DNA of 48,828 nt from Aquidulcibacter paucihalophilus (GTDB lineage Bacteria; Pseudomonadota; Alphaproteobacteria; Caulobacterales; Aquidulcibacteraceae). A model generated the notes under the pieces. It saw nothing but the letters and a program-made list of their open reading frames with translations. It had not been told where the DNA came from and ran no database searches. Location: the NCBI RefSeq assembly GCF_002105465.1, contig NZ_NCSQ01000026.1:1-48828 (forward strand), written 5' to 3'. Below are positions 33,142-40,024 of the stretch, in pieces (position 1 is the first letter of the stretch; every line of letters starts with the position of its first letter). The position numbers and the translations under genes were made by a program.

Positions 33142-34275
33142 TCAATGCTCTCCCATTTTTGGTGCGCGCTTTCCAGCTGGCCGCTTGCCATTGACCTTGA
33201 TCGGGCTGGCCAACAGGCGCAAGCGGCCATCCTTGGCATCGGGATGGCCAACCGCGTCGGTCATGCCGATGGCCTTCACATGCGTGCTGTCTAGGGCTTG
33301 GGCGATGTCATAAATGGGGGCGACGGGGACATGCCCGCCCAAAAGCGCAATCCAAGCAGATGTGGGCTGGGTTGAGAGCAAGGTATCAAGCACGTCGGTC
33401 AAATCAGCCAGATTGGCCCGTCTGGCTGGGATGCTGCTGAAACGAGGATCGGTCAACAGGTCTGAGCGGCCCGTCTTGGTGCAAAAAATCTCCCAGAATT
33501 TTGGCGTTTGGCACATGAGCATGAGCCAGCCGTCTTGGGTCTTGAAGGCCTGACTGGGCGCGATGGAGGGGTGTGCCCCGCGTGGCAGGCGGCCGACTTG
33601 CACCCCCTCATTGAGATACCACGTGGCTGGATATGACAGCTGGTGCAAGGCGGTATCAAACAAGGCGACATCCACATCACAACCCTTTCCTGTCCGGTGC
33701 GCACCGAGGATGCCCGCCAAAAGGGCGACAGCCAACTGGCTTCCGGTGTGAAAATCAATGATCGACAGGCCGCAGCGGACCGGTGGGCCATCGGGCTCGC
33801 CACTCATGGACATCAGACCTGCTTCGGCCTGCATCAGATAATCATAGCCTGGCCAAGACGCCCGCTCATTATCGCGTCCATAGGCGGAAAGATGGGCGCA
33901 GACGATCTTCGGATTGATCGCTTTCAAATCCTCATAGGTGATGGCCATCTTGGCAGGCTGATCGCCGCGCAGATTATTGGCCACCGCGTCGGCTTCCCGC
34001 ACCATGGCCTCAAAGGCAGCCCGGCCTTCAGCAGTCTTAATCTCTAGCGCAACCGAGGATTTGCCACGCGAAAATGTCTGGAAGAATTGGCTGTCCTGCT
34101 CGCCCAAAAAATAGGGGCCCGTCGCGCGGCTGACATCGCCACCCATGCTGGGGGCCTCGATCTTGATGACCTCAGCACCCAGATCCGCCAGCAACATCGT
34201 GCCATAAGGCCCCGCACCATATTGCTCAATCGACAGGATTTTGATGCCCGCAAGGGGAAGCTCCGCCACCGACAT
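33142..34275 (-). CDS. Family III CoA-transferase (CaiB/BaiF)
   Basis: A 377-aa CoA-transferase. ATG 34275 is chosen because it overlaps the lipocalin stop (TGATG); an upstream frame extension of 38 codons is the antisense shadow of the lipocalin gene. The catalytic Asp is D174 (SIIDFHTGSQ). Other features are IEQYGAGPYGTMLLADLGAEVIKIE, NNLRGDQPAKM, HLSAYGRDNERASWPGYDYLMQAEAGLM and GTGKGCDVDVALFDTAL-like. It probably accepts a free branched carboxylic acid and passes its CoA ester to the ACAD/MaoC/lyase set. Substrate unproven. Confidence 0.9.
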   Translation of the reverse strand: MSVAELPLAGIKILSIEQYGAGPYGTMLLADLGAEVIKIEAPSMGGDVSRATGPYFLGEQDSQFFQTFSRGKSSVALEIKTAEGRAAFEAMVREADAVANNLRGDQPAKMAITYEDLKAINPKIVCAHLSAYGRDNERASWPGYDYLMQAEAGLMSMSGEPDGPPVRCGLSIIDFHTGSQLAVALLAGILGAHRTGKGCDVDVALFDTALHQLSYPATWYLNEGVQVGRLPRGAHPSIAPSQAFKTQDGWLMLMCQTPKFWEIFCTKTGRSDLLTDPRFSSIPARRANLADLTDVLDTLLSTQPTSAWIALLGGHVPVAPIYDIAQALDSTHVKAIGMTDAVGHPDAKDGRLRLLASPIKVNGKRPAGKRAPKMGEH

Positions 34276-34832
34276 CACTTCTGCACCGTCTCTTTGAGGA
34301 GGTCGGTGCGAAAGCCATTGCGCTCGGCAGCCGCATTCAGCGCGGCGCGTTGCTCGGCGCTGATGGTTTTCGTGCGCGCCAAGAGCCACAAATAAGAGCC
34401 ATTAGGGCTTCCCACCAAGGCTGTCTGATAATCGGGATCAAGATACAGCACCCAATAATTACCATCGCCCTTTGGCAAGGGAATGGGGGCGAAATTGACC
34501 GCCAATTTGGTGTTGTTTGAGCCTGCAATCACCGACGCCACGCCTTGAACACTGCGCGGTTTGCCATCCTTGGTCCCGGTCGCACACGTATTGGTGACGC
34601 CCACACGTCCATCCTCGCGCAGCGCATATTGAGCCGTGACACCCTCGCACTTTCTCTGGAAGCTATTGGGATAGCGGGCAATCTCATACCAAGTTCCCGC
34701 ATAGCGATTGAGATCGACAGCCGCGACTGTCTGCGGCGGTGGGGCGTCCTTGGCCCGGCCCATCGTGCCTGCCACACACGCGCTTAAGCCCAAACTGGCG
34801 GTCAGCAACAAAGCACAAAAATGCGGTCTCAT
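34275..34832 (-). CDS. blc: Bacterial lipocalin, outer-membrane lipoprotein
   Basis: A 185-aa Blc-type lipocalin. The signal ends in a lipobox LSAC with C19. Lipocalin motifs are RYAGTWYEIARYPNSFQRKCEGVTAQY (structurally conserved region 1) and NYWVLYLDPDYQTALVGSPNGSYLWLLARTK (regions 2-3). Blc family members bind lysophospholipids or other small hydrophobic ligands at the outer membrane. Its stop is fused to the CoA-transferase start (TGATG) and its start to the GFA stop (ATGA), so three unrelated-looking genes form one coupled unit. Confidence 0.92.
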   Translation of the reverse strand: MRPHFCALLLTASLGLSACVAGTMGRAKDAPPPQTVAAVDLNRYAGTWYEIARYPNSFQRKCEGVTAQYALREDGRVGVTNTCATGTKDGKPRSVQGVASVIAGSNNTKLAVNFAPIPLPKGDGNYWVLYLDPDYQTALVGSPNGSYLWLLARTKTISAEQRAALNAAAERNGFRTDLLKETVQK

Positions 34833-35242
34833 GGGTGTTTGCCTTTCAAAGGTGAAACAGATTTATGCGCCAGTTTGGCGGCATTGGCTTCCCAATTCTG
34901 TCCGTCAAACGGAACAATGGTCAGGTCTGGGGCCTTACCCGGATCAAAGCAGTTCGCATTCACACTAACCCCATCGGGGTTGGAGCGCGGCGTGTAGAAG
35001 GGCTTGACCCCGCAGCGCGAGCAGAAGGTATGGTTGGCCACGCCTGTATTGAAACGGTAAGAGGTCAGGCACTCGGCCCCCGCCAACAGCCGGAAATGAT
35101 CTTGTGGCACAATCAGGTGCACAAACCCCGTCCGCGCACACATGGAGCAATTGCAGGCCTCCACCTCGGCTGTGTCGGCGCACAGCACCTCAAACCTCAC
35201 ATCGCCACAATGGCACGAGCCGGTGCGCCATGTTTTCACCAT
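34829..35242 (-). CDS. GFA-family zinc protein (glutathione/formaldehyde type)
   Basis: A 137-aa GFA (CENP-V/GFA) domain protein. Zinc-binding motifs are SCHCGDVRFEV, CNCSMCARTG and FCSRCGVKPFY, giving the usual seven-Cys two-zinc arrangement. Founding members speed the reaction of glutathione with formaldehyde, though most homologues have unknown substrates. It overlaps VapC by 7 bp and the lipocalin by 4 bp (ATGA), suggesting one transcript. Confidence 0.88.
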   Translation of the reverse strand: MVKTWRTGSCHCGDVRFEVLCADTAEVEACNCSMCARTGFVHLIVPQDHFRLLAGAECLTSYRFNTGVANHTFCSRCGVKPFYTPRSNPDGVSVNANCFDPGKAPDLTIVPFDGQNWEANAAKLAHKSVSPLKGKHP

Positions 35243-35628
35243 CCCATCACCTCTAAGTCTGTGATGTCGTCAAAGTCTTGCGGATTGAGCGTCACCAATG
35301 TCGCCTGTGCATTCAAAGCCTGGGCAGCAATCATCCGGTCGAGGATTTTGCGACGTGAAAACCCACAGGATTGCAAAATCAATCCATACCGGTCTGCATC
35401 CTTCTCCTCGAAAGGGAGCACAGGCATGAAGGAAAGGAAAACATCAAGTCGCTGTCGCCTCAGTGCAGCGGACGATGGCTCTCGGTGAACGCCGCCCTCC
35501 AGCTCAACACGCGTGATGACAGAAATCGCGAGCCGCCCGGTTAGATTTTGCAGCTTCTCTAGAATGTCCCGACTGCGATCGCGAACTTCAATAGCAACGC
35601 TGGTATCGAGCAGGTAAAGCGGGCTCAT
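35236..35628 (-). CDS. vapC: VapC-type PIN-domain toxin
   Basis: A 130-aa PIN-domain ribonuclease. Acidic active-site residues are D8 (LLDTS), E42 (RVELEGG), D97 (ILDRMIAAQAL) and D118 (LNPQDF). It would cleave RNA when freed from VapB. Its ATG overlaps the VapB stop (ATGA), the usual antitoxin-first order. It lies in a run of unrelated metabolic genes and overlaps the GFA gene by 7 bp, so it is likely an insertion into an older operon. Confidence 0.92.
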   Translation of the reverse strand: MSPLYLLDTSVAIEVRDRSRDILEKLQNLTGRLAISVITRVELEGGVHREPSSAALRRQRLDVFLSFMPVLPFEEKDADRYGLILQSCGFSRRKILDRMIAAQALNAQATLVTLNPQDFDDITDLEVMGW

Positions 35629-35876
35629 AACCCCTCGCGCTCAGGAAAGATATCGGGATCGCGCGCTTCAATGTCGGCGACGTCAGGCAGGTTTCGGAGC
35701 TCTGCTAACATTTGTTGGAAGCTAATTTTGCCGGACCGCGAGGTTGGACGCAGGGTAATAACATCTCCTTCGCGTACCATCTCCAATTCCGTGCCTTCTG
35801 GAAAGGCCAGCGCTTTTGGCAAGCGCACCGCTTGGCTATTGCCACTTTTGAACGTCTTGGTTTTGTGCGTCGCCAT
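35625..35876 (-). CDS. vapB: VapB-type AbrB antitoxin
   Basis: An 83-aa antitoxin from ATG 35876 (MATHKTKTFKSGNSQAVRLP), chosen because aggacagg lies just upstream; the ATG ten codons earlier is inside the operator. The AbrB/MazE swapped-hairpin domain is FKSGNSQAVRLPKALAFPEGTELEMVREGDVITLRP (about 8-43), and the acidic C-terminal tail (LPDVADIEARDPDIFP) would block VapC. It should autorepress at the 20-bp inverted repeat upstream. Confidence 0.9.
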   Translation of the reverse strand: MATHKTKTFKSGNSQAVRLPKALAFPEGTELEMVREGDVITLRPTSRSGKISFQQMLAELRNLPDVADIEARDPDIFPEREGL

Positions 35877-35895
35877 TGTCCTGTCCTCGGTTGAT

Positions 35896-35915
35896 TGTAT
35901 ATACACGTATATACA
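35896..35915 (-). promoter_or_regulatory. VapBC operator, 9-bp perfect inverted repeat
   Basis: The arms tgtatatac and gtatataca are separated by ac. The site is 19 bp upstream of the VapB ATG. The AT-rich palindrome suits AbrB-fold VapB/VapC autorepression. Confidence 0.75.
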
Positions 35916-35965
35916 TGATTGCCGGATGAGGGGCTAGGGGTGAGAGGTCTGATTGGGATAAGCCA

Positions 35966-36499
35966 TCAAGCCTGTTGGCTCCTTGCCAAATATTCTTCGC
36001 GGGTTTGGCCCCATGCGTCATTGACAATGTGGTCATAAGGCGGTGGCAATTGAATGGGGCCTAAGTTTCTGGAGCCGATTTTCGTCGCGATGGCGCAGGA
36101 GGCGCGATTTTGAGGGCGAATGGTATGGATAATGCGGGGCCACTTCAGCACCTCAAAAATCCAGTCACGACATGCACTTGCGGCCTCCACAGCATAGCCC
36201 AGACCTTGGAAGCGCGTTGCAATCACCCATCCAAGCTCGCGGTCGGGCCAGCCATAGGGCTTATGGGGCCCAACACGGCCGACAAATGAGCCACTTTCGC
36301 GTTCGAAAACCGCAAAAACCCCATAGCCGCGCAACTGCCAAGACCCAGCCGCCGCCGCAAATGACCGCCAAGCCTCAGGGCCAGTTACGGGCTTTTCGCC
36401 CGCTTCCAGTAAGTTAGGGTCGGCCAATAGGGCCGCCCAAGCCTCAAAATCTGCCTCAGCCGGAGGGCGCAAGATGAGACGGCCGGTCTCGAGCATCAT
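35966..36499 (-). CDS. GNAT acetyltransferase, RimJ/RimL-like
   Basis: A 177-aa acetyltransferase of the RimJ/RimL ribosomal-protein/antibiotic acetyltransferase class: ETGRLILRPPAEADFEAWAALLADPNL at the N-terminus, GYGVFAVFERESGSFVGRVGPHKPYGWPDRELGWVI as beta 4, and the acyl-CoA loop RFQGLGYAVEAASAC. It ends WGQTREEYLAR. Start ATG 36499 or 36496; both lie 11-14 bp after the acyl-CoA dehydrogenase stop, so it closes the metabolic operon. Substrate unknown. Confidence 0.85.
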   Translation of the reverse strand: MMLETGRLILRPPAEADFEAWAALLADPNLLEAGEKPVTGPEAWRSFAAAAGSWQLRGYGVFAVFERESGSFVGRVGPHKPYGWPDRELGWVIATRFQGLGYAVEAASACRDWIFEVLKWPRIIHTIRPQNRASCAIATKIGSRNLGPIQLPPPYDHIVNDAWGQTREEYLARSQQA

Positions 36500-36510
36500 C
36501 CTCGCCCATC

Positions 36511-37707
36511 CTAGACCGGATTGCGCGCCACCAATTGCTTGGCGATGATGATGCGCTGCATCTCATTGGTGCCTTCGCCAATGCACATCAGCGGCGCATC
36601 GCGATAGAGACGTTCGATGACATATTCCTTCGAATAGCCATAGCCGCCATGGATGCGCATGGCTTCGAACGCCACTTCCACGGCGGTTTCAGAGGCAAAG
36701 AATTTTGCCATGCCAGCTTCCATATCGATCCGCTCGCCGCGATCAAAGGCCGCTGCCGCATCCTGGGTCAGAAGTTCTGCGGCGCGCGTTTTGGCGGCCA
36801 TTTCGCCCAGTTTCAGCTGAATGGCCTGATGCTCACAAATCGGCTTGCCCATCGTCTTGCGCAACTGGGCATATTTCACGCTCTCAGCCAAAGCACGCTT
36901 GGCAATGCCGACCGAGCGGGCAGCGATATTGACGCGACCAATCTCAAGGCCACCCGTGGCCATGATGAAGCCCTTACCTTCTTCACCACCGACCAAGCTC
37001 TTCTTGGCGTCGACTTCATAATCTTCAAAGATGAATTCGCCTGAATCAATGCCCTTATAGCCGAGCTTTTCCAGCTTCTTGCCATTCTTAATGCCTTTGA
37101 GCGGGACCTTGGTTTCGGGGTCAATCTTGGGCACGATCAGCATGCTCATGCCCTTATGACGGGGCTGGGCATCGGGATCAGTCTTGACCAGCAGGGCCAC
37201 GCAATGGCCTTCGATCGCGTTGGAGATCCAGGTCTTGGTACCATTGACGATATAGTTGTCGCCGTGACGGCGGGCGACGGTGCGGATGCCTTGCAAGTCT
37301 GTGCCAGCATCGGGTTCTGTGAGGCCCAAACCACCGCGCATTTCACCGGTGGCAAACTTCGGCAGCCAATAGTCTTTCTGATAATCGGTGCCAAAGCGCT
37401 GCACCACGGTTGCCATCATCAAATGGGAATTGAAGATGCCCGTCAGGCTCATCCATTCCTGCGAGATCATGGTGACGATTTTCGAATAGGTGGTCGCCGA
37501 CAGGCCAAGGCCGCCATAATCGGGATGGATGATCGCGCCAAACAACCCAAGCTCTGCCATGTCTTCGACAAGGTCGGCTGGCCATTCATTGTCATGTTCC
37601 AGCTTCATCGCCACAGGGGCGACTTTTTTCTCAATCCATTTCTGGATCGCGTCCAGCATCTGGCGCTCATCTGCCTCGCTGATATGTCCAAAATGTCCGT
37701 CTGCCAT
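36511..37707 (-). CDS. Acyl-CoA dehydrogenase
   Basis: A 398-aa FAD-dependent acyl-CoA dehydrogenase that forms an enoyl-CoA and passes electrons to ETF. The FAD/substrate motif GLTEPDAGTDLQGIRTVA and TKTWISNAIEG are present, as are GLEIGRVNIAARSVGIAKRAL and the C-terminal IHGGYGYSKEYVIERLYRDAPLMCIGEGTNEMQR; the Glu of GEGTNE is in the usual catalytic-base position. In the cluster it probably desaturates a branched dicarboxylic or short-chain acyl-CoA before the MaoC step. ETF genes are not in this window. It follows the 72-aa membrane protein by 10 bp. Confidence 0.94.
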   Translation of the reverse strand: MADGHFGHISEADERQMLDAIQKWIEKKVAPVAMKLEHDNEWPADLVEDMAELGLFGAIIHPDYGGLGLSATTYSKIVTMISQEWMSLTGIFNSHLMMATVVQRFGTDYQKDYWLPKFATGEMRGGLGLTEPDAGTDLQGIRTVARRHGDNYIVNGTKTWISNAIEGHCVALLVKTDPDAQPRHKGMSMLIVPKIDPETKVPLKGIKNGKKLEKLGYKGIDSGEFIFEDYEVDAKKSLVGGEEGKGFIMATGGLEIGRVNIAARSVGIAKRALAESVKYAQLRKTMGKPICEHQAIQLKLGEMAAKTRAAELLTQDAAAAFDRGERIDMEAGMAKFFASETAVEVAFEAMRIHGGYGYSKEYVIERLYRDAPLMCIGEGTNEMQRIIIAKQLVARNPV

Positions 37708-37717
37708 GATGCTGATC

Positions 37718-37936
37718 CTAGTCTTTCAGGTTTTCTTTGAGTTTTTTGGCGGCAAGCAGGTCGGCAACCACATAGCTGACAAGCGCCAAAGTGAGAGAAG
37801 GGGTACCGGCATCCAAGACCTCGCCGATGACAACAAATGGGCCGACACCGCCATGGTCGCTCCCCATCATGACCATCATTGCGCCAATGCCTCTAAGGGC
37901 GGCGAGTACAGCGAGAATGCGGAGCAAGAGAACCAT
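37718..37936 (-). CDS. Small membrane protein in the CoA-ester operon
   Basis: A 72-aa hydrophobic protein with two predicted helices (MVLLLRILAVLAALRGIGAMMVMMG and LTLALVSYVVADLLAA) and a charged tail KKLKENLKD. Its ATG overlaps the MaoC stop (TGATG) and its stop is 10 bp before the ACAD start, so it is part of the operon. No family recognised; a transporter role is unlikely given the size. Confidence 0.6.
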   Translation of the reverse strand: MVLLLRILAVLAALRGIGAMMVMMGSDHGGVGPFVVIGEVLDAGTPSLTLALVSYVVADLLAAKKLKENLKD

Positions 37937-38457
37937 CAATAATTGCCCACTTTGTCCTCAACCGCGTGGCCGCGGGCGGGGATCAGCATGTTGCGCTTGA
38001 AGGTACACACCATGACACCATCTTGGTTGAACCCCTTGGTGATAATGGTGACAATGCCCTGCCCGGGGCGGCTGGCGCTCTCTCGTTTGGCCAGCACTTC
38101 GCTTTCGGCATACAGCGTATCACCGGCAAACACCGGTGCGGTGAACTTCACCTCGTCCATACCCAGATTGGCGATCGCCTTTTGGCTGGTATCGGTCACG
38201 CTCATGCCAATGCACAATGCCAAAGTATAGGGTGACACAACCAGATTCTTTTTGAACTCGCTTGCGGCGGCAAATTGCGCATCGAAGTGCATTGGGTGGG
38301 TGTTCATGGTCATCAAGGTGAACATGTGATTGTCATATTCAGTGATGGTCTTGCCCGGGCGGTGCTCATAGACATCGCCGACCACAAAGTCCTCAAAATA
38401 GCGACCAAAAGTCTCGCGGTAGCGCTGGGGACCCACTTCTTTCACGTTTCGAACCAT
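37936..38457 (-). CDS. MaoC-family acyl-CoA hydratase
   Basis: A 173-aa single-hotdog MaoC protein: FGRYFEDFVVGDVYEHRPGKTITEYDNHMFTLMTMNTHPMHFDAQFAA. The canonical catalytic D-x-N-P-x-H appears here as N-T-H-P-M-H, so the Asp is replaced by Asn. That substitution is also found in itaconyl/mesaconyl-type hydratases, though I cannot confirm it by alignment. It would hydrate an enoyl-CoA for the adjacent CitE-like lyase. The start is 2 bp after the lyase stop, and its stop is coupled to the 72-aa gene. Confidence 0.88.
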   Translation of the reverse strand: MVRNVKEVGPQRYRETFGRYFEDFVVGDVYEHRPGKTITEYDNHMFTLMTMNTHPMHFDAQFAAASEFKKNLVVSPYTLALCIGMSVTDTSQKAIANLGMDEVKFTAPVFAGDTLYAESEVLAKRESASRPGQGIVTIITKGFNQDGVMVCTFKRNMLIPARGHAVEDKVGNY

Positions 38458-38459
38458 GG

Positions 38460-39323
38460 TTAGAACTCAATTCCTGCTTTGGACAACACGCGCTCTGCGC
38501 GCAGATAAACGGGGATGTCGAGGAGTTTGCCGTCGAGCAACATTGCTTTGGCATCGCCAGATCGGCCAGCTGCCACCACGCGCTTAGCCCAGCCTAACTC
38601 CGCCTCGGACGGGGAGAAGACTTCATTGACGATGGCGACTTGGCTGGGGTGGATGCAGGCCTTGCCGTCAAAGCCCAAGGCCTTCACGCGTACGCATTCT
38701 GCACGCAAGCCCTCTTCGTCCTTCACGTTCAAATAGGGCACATCCATCAAGGATCCGTTGGCAACGCGGGCTTCAGTGGCTAAAGTGGTGCGGGCATGGA
38801 ACAGCGCGTCCCAGTCCATTGCCGTTCCAATCGCGAGCGAATAATCCGCGCCGCCAAACAAAACGCCGCCACTGGAGCCACAGGTTACAGCTATGTCTGA
38901 GGCATTCTTAAGGCCCATAACGGATTCAATCACGGCCCAAAGCGCGACTTTTTTGTGCGACAAGCCGCGCAGGTCGAGCAATTGGCTCAAATTGGCCAAG
39001 TCTGCCCCTGAGCCTGCCTTGGGCACCATCAAGAAGTCTGGTCGTGCGGTCGTTTCGCTAAAGGCAATGATGTCCTTGAGGCCGTCTAGAGTATCGAGGC
39101 CGTTCATCCGGACACCGATTGCACAGGCTGGATCGGCTTCTGCATTGGCCTCCAGCCAGCCAATCACTCCGGCACGGGCGGCGGCTTTATCTTGCGGTGG
39201 CACCGCGTCTTCAAGGTCGATACAAATGGAATCGGCACCCGCTGCCAGCGCCTTTTCAAAGCGGTCTGGCCGGGAACCCGGGACAAAGAGGAGCGATCGA
39301 AACGTTTTCATTTGTCCGGACAT
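38460..39323 (-). CDS. CitE-like CoA-ester lyase (HpcH/HpaI family)
   Basis: A 287-aa lyase of the malyl/citramalyl/beta-methylmalyl-CoA lyase family. Signature parts are LLFVPGSRPDRFEKALAAGADSICIDLEDAV, VIESVMGLKNASDIA (catalytic Glu region) and LFGGADYSLAIGTAMDW (metal-binding Asp). It splits a hydroxy-acyl-CoA into acetyl-CoA or propionyl-CoA plus pyruvate or glyoxylate. ATG 39323 has agg 8 bases upstream and begins the operon: lyase, MaoC, small membrane protein, ACAD, GNAT. Substrate not fixed by sequence. Confidence 0.9.
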   Translation of the reverse strand: MSGQMKTFRSLLFVPGSRPDRFEKALAAGADSICIDLEDAVPPQDKAAARAGVIGWLEANAEADPACAIGVRMNGLDTLDGLKDIIAFSETTARPDFLMVPKAGSGADLANLSQLLDLRGLSHKKVALWAVIESVMGLKNASDIAVTCGSSGGVLFGGADYSLAIGTAMDWDALFHARTTLATEARVANGSLMDVPYLNVKDEEGLRAECVRVKALGFDGKACIHPSQVAIVNEVFSPSEAELGWAKRVVAAGRSGDAKAMLLDGKLLDIPVYLRAERVLSKAGIEF

Positions 39324-39402
39324 TTAACCTGATATAAGCTGACGTCAATTCGAAACCGCGTGGCCGTGTGACTTTGTGTCGCCAGGCAAGGGAGTTCAAG
39401 CA

Positions 39403-39981
39403 ATGGATCTACGGGTAAGATTTGGTTTGGCTGGTATTTTGGTCGGCCTAATGGCGATGGCGGCTACGCCCGCGCTGGCCCAACATGCCACATCCACACA
39501 GGCCTCTGAGGCCCCTTACTCTGGTTCTTATTACAAACGGCAACTCTATGTGGTCACCGATATGGAGCGGGCCTTGACGCTGTGGCGCGATGTTTTGGGC
39601 CTTCAGGCTGGCGCGATTACGACTTCGGGCCCTAATTCTTACTCGCGTGAAGTATTCAATATTCCTGCAGAAGCCCAAATGCGCTTTTGTACCTTAAGCG
39701 CCGGGCCGACGCAGGTGCGCACCATGGCGTTGCTAGAGGTCAAAGGCGTTCCTTTGCCGCCCAAGACAGGTATTCGCACAACTGGGGCTGTCATTAATGC
39801 CAATGGCCGTCTGGCAGAGATTATCGGTAAGGCCAAGGCGATGGGCCTGACCGTGTTTGGGCCACGAGTCCTGGCTTCGGTTGGTCAGGGCGACGGGACC
39901 GAGCAAGGCTTCCTTGACTGGGATGGCAATGTGATCGTGCTGTATGAATATCCCAAGTCCGACCCGCCCAGCGTTCGCTAG
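39403..39981 (+). CDS. Exported VOC-family (glyoxalase-fold) protein
   Basis: A 192-aa protein from ATG 39403 (aagggag 9 bases upstream). A signal peptide (MDLRVRFGLAGILVGLMAMAATPALA) precedes a VOC domain: RQLYVVTDMERALTLWRDVLGLQAG, MALLEVKGV, and QGFLDWDGNVIVLYEY. Glyoxalase-fold proteins are seldom exported; the metal ligand set (H/E per strand) is not obvious, so it may be a binding protein or ring-cleaving relative. It is divergent from the CoA-ester lyase operon, with about 80 bp between. Confidence 0.8.
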   Translation: MDLRVRFGLAGILVGLMAMAATPALAQHATSTQASEAPYSGSYYKRQLYVVTDMERALTLWRDVLGLQAGAITTSGPNSYSREVFNIPAEAQMRFCTLSAGPTQVRTMALLEVKGVPLPPKTGIRTTGAVINANGRLAEIIGKAKAMGLTVFGPRVLASVGQGDGTEQGFLDWDGNVIVLYEYPKSDPPSVR

Positions 39982-39988
39982 CGGGGAT

Positions 39989-40016
39989 TGCCCGGATCGG
40001 ACTGCCCGGATCGGAC
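39989..40016 (+). repeat. 14-bp tandem duplication
   Basis: Two adjacent copies of tgcccggatcggac, followed by tga. They lie between the ends of the VOC and pheT genes and probably arose by slippage. Confidence 0.9.
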
Positions 40017-40024
40017 TGAAGGAC

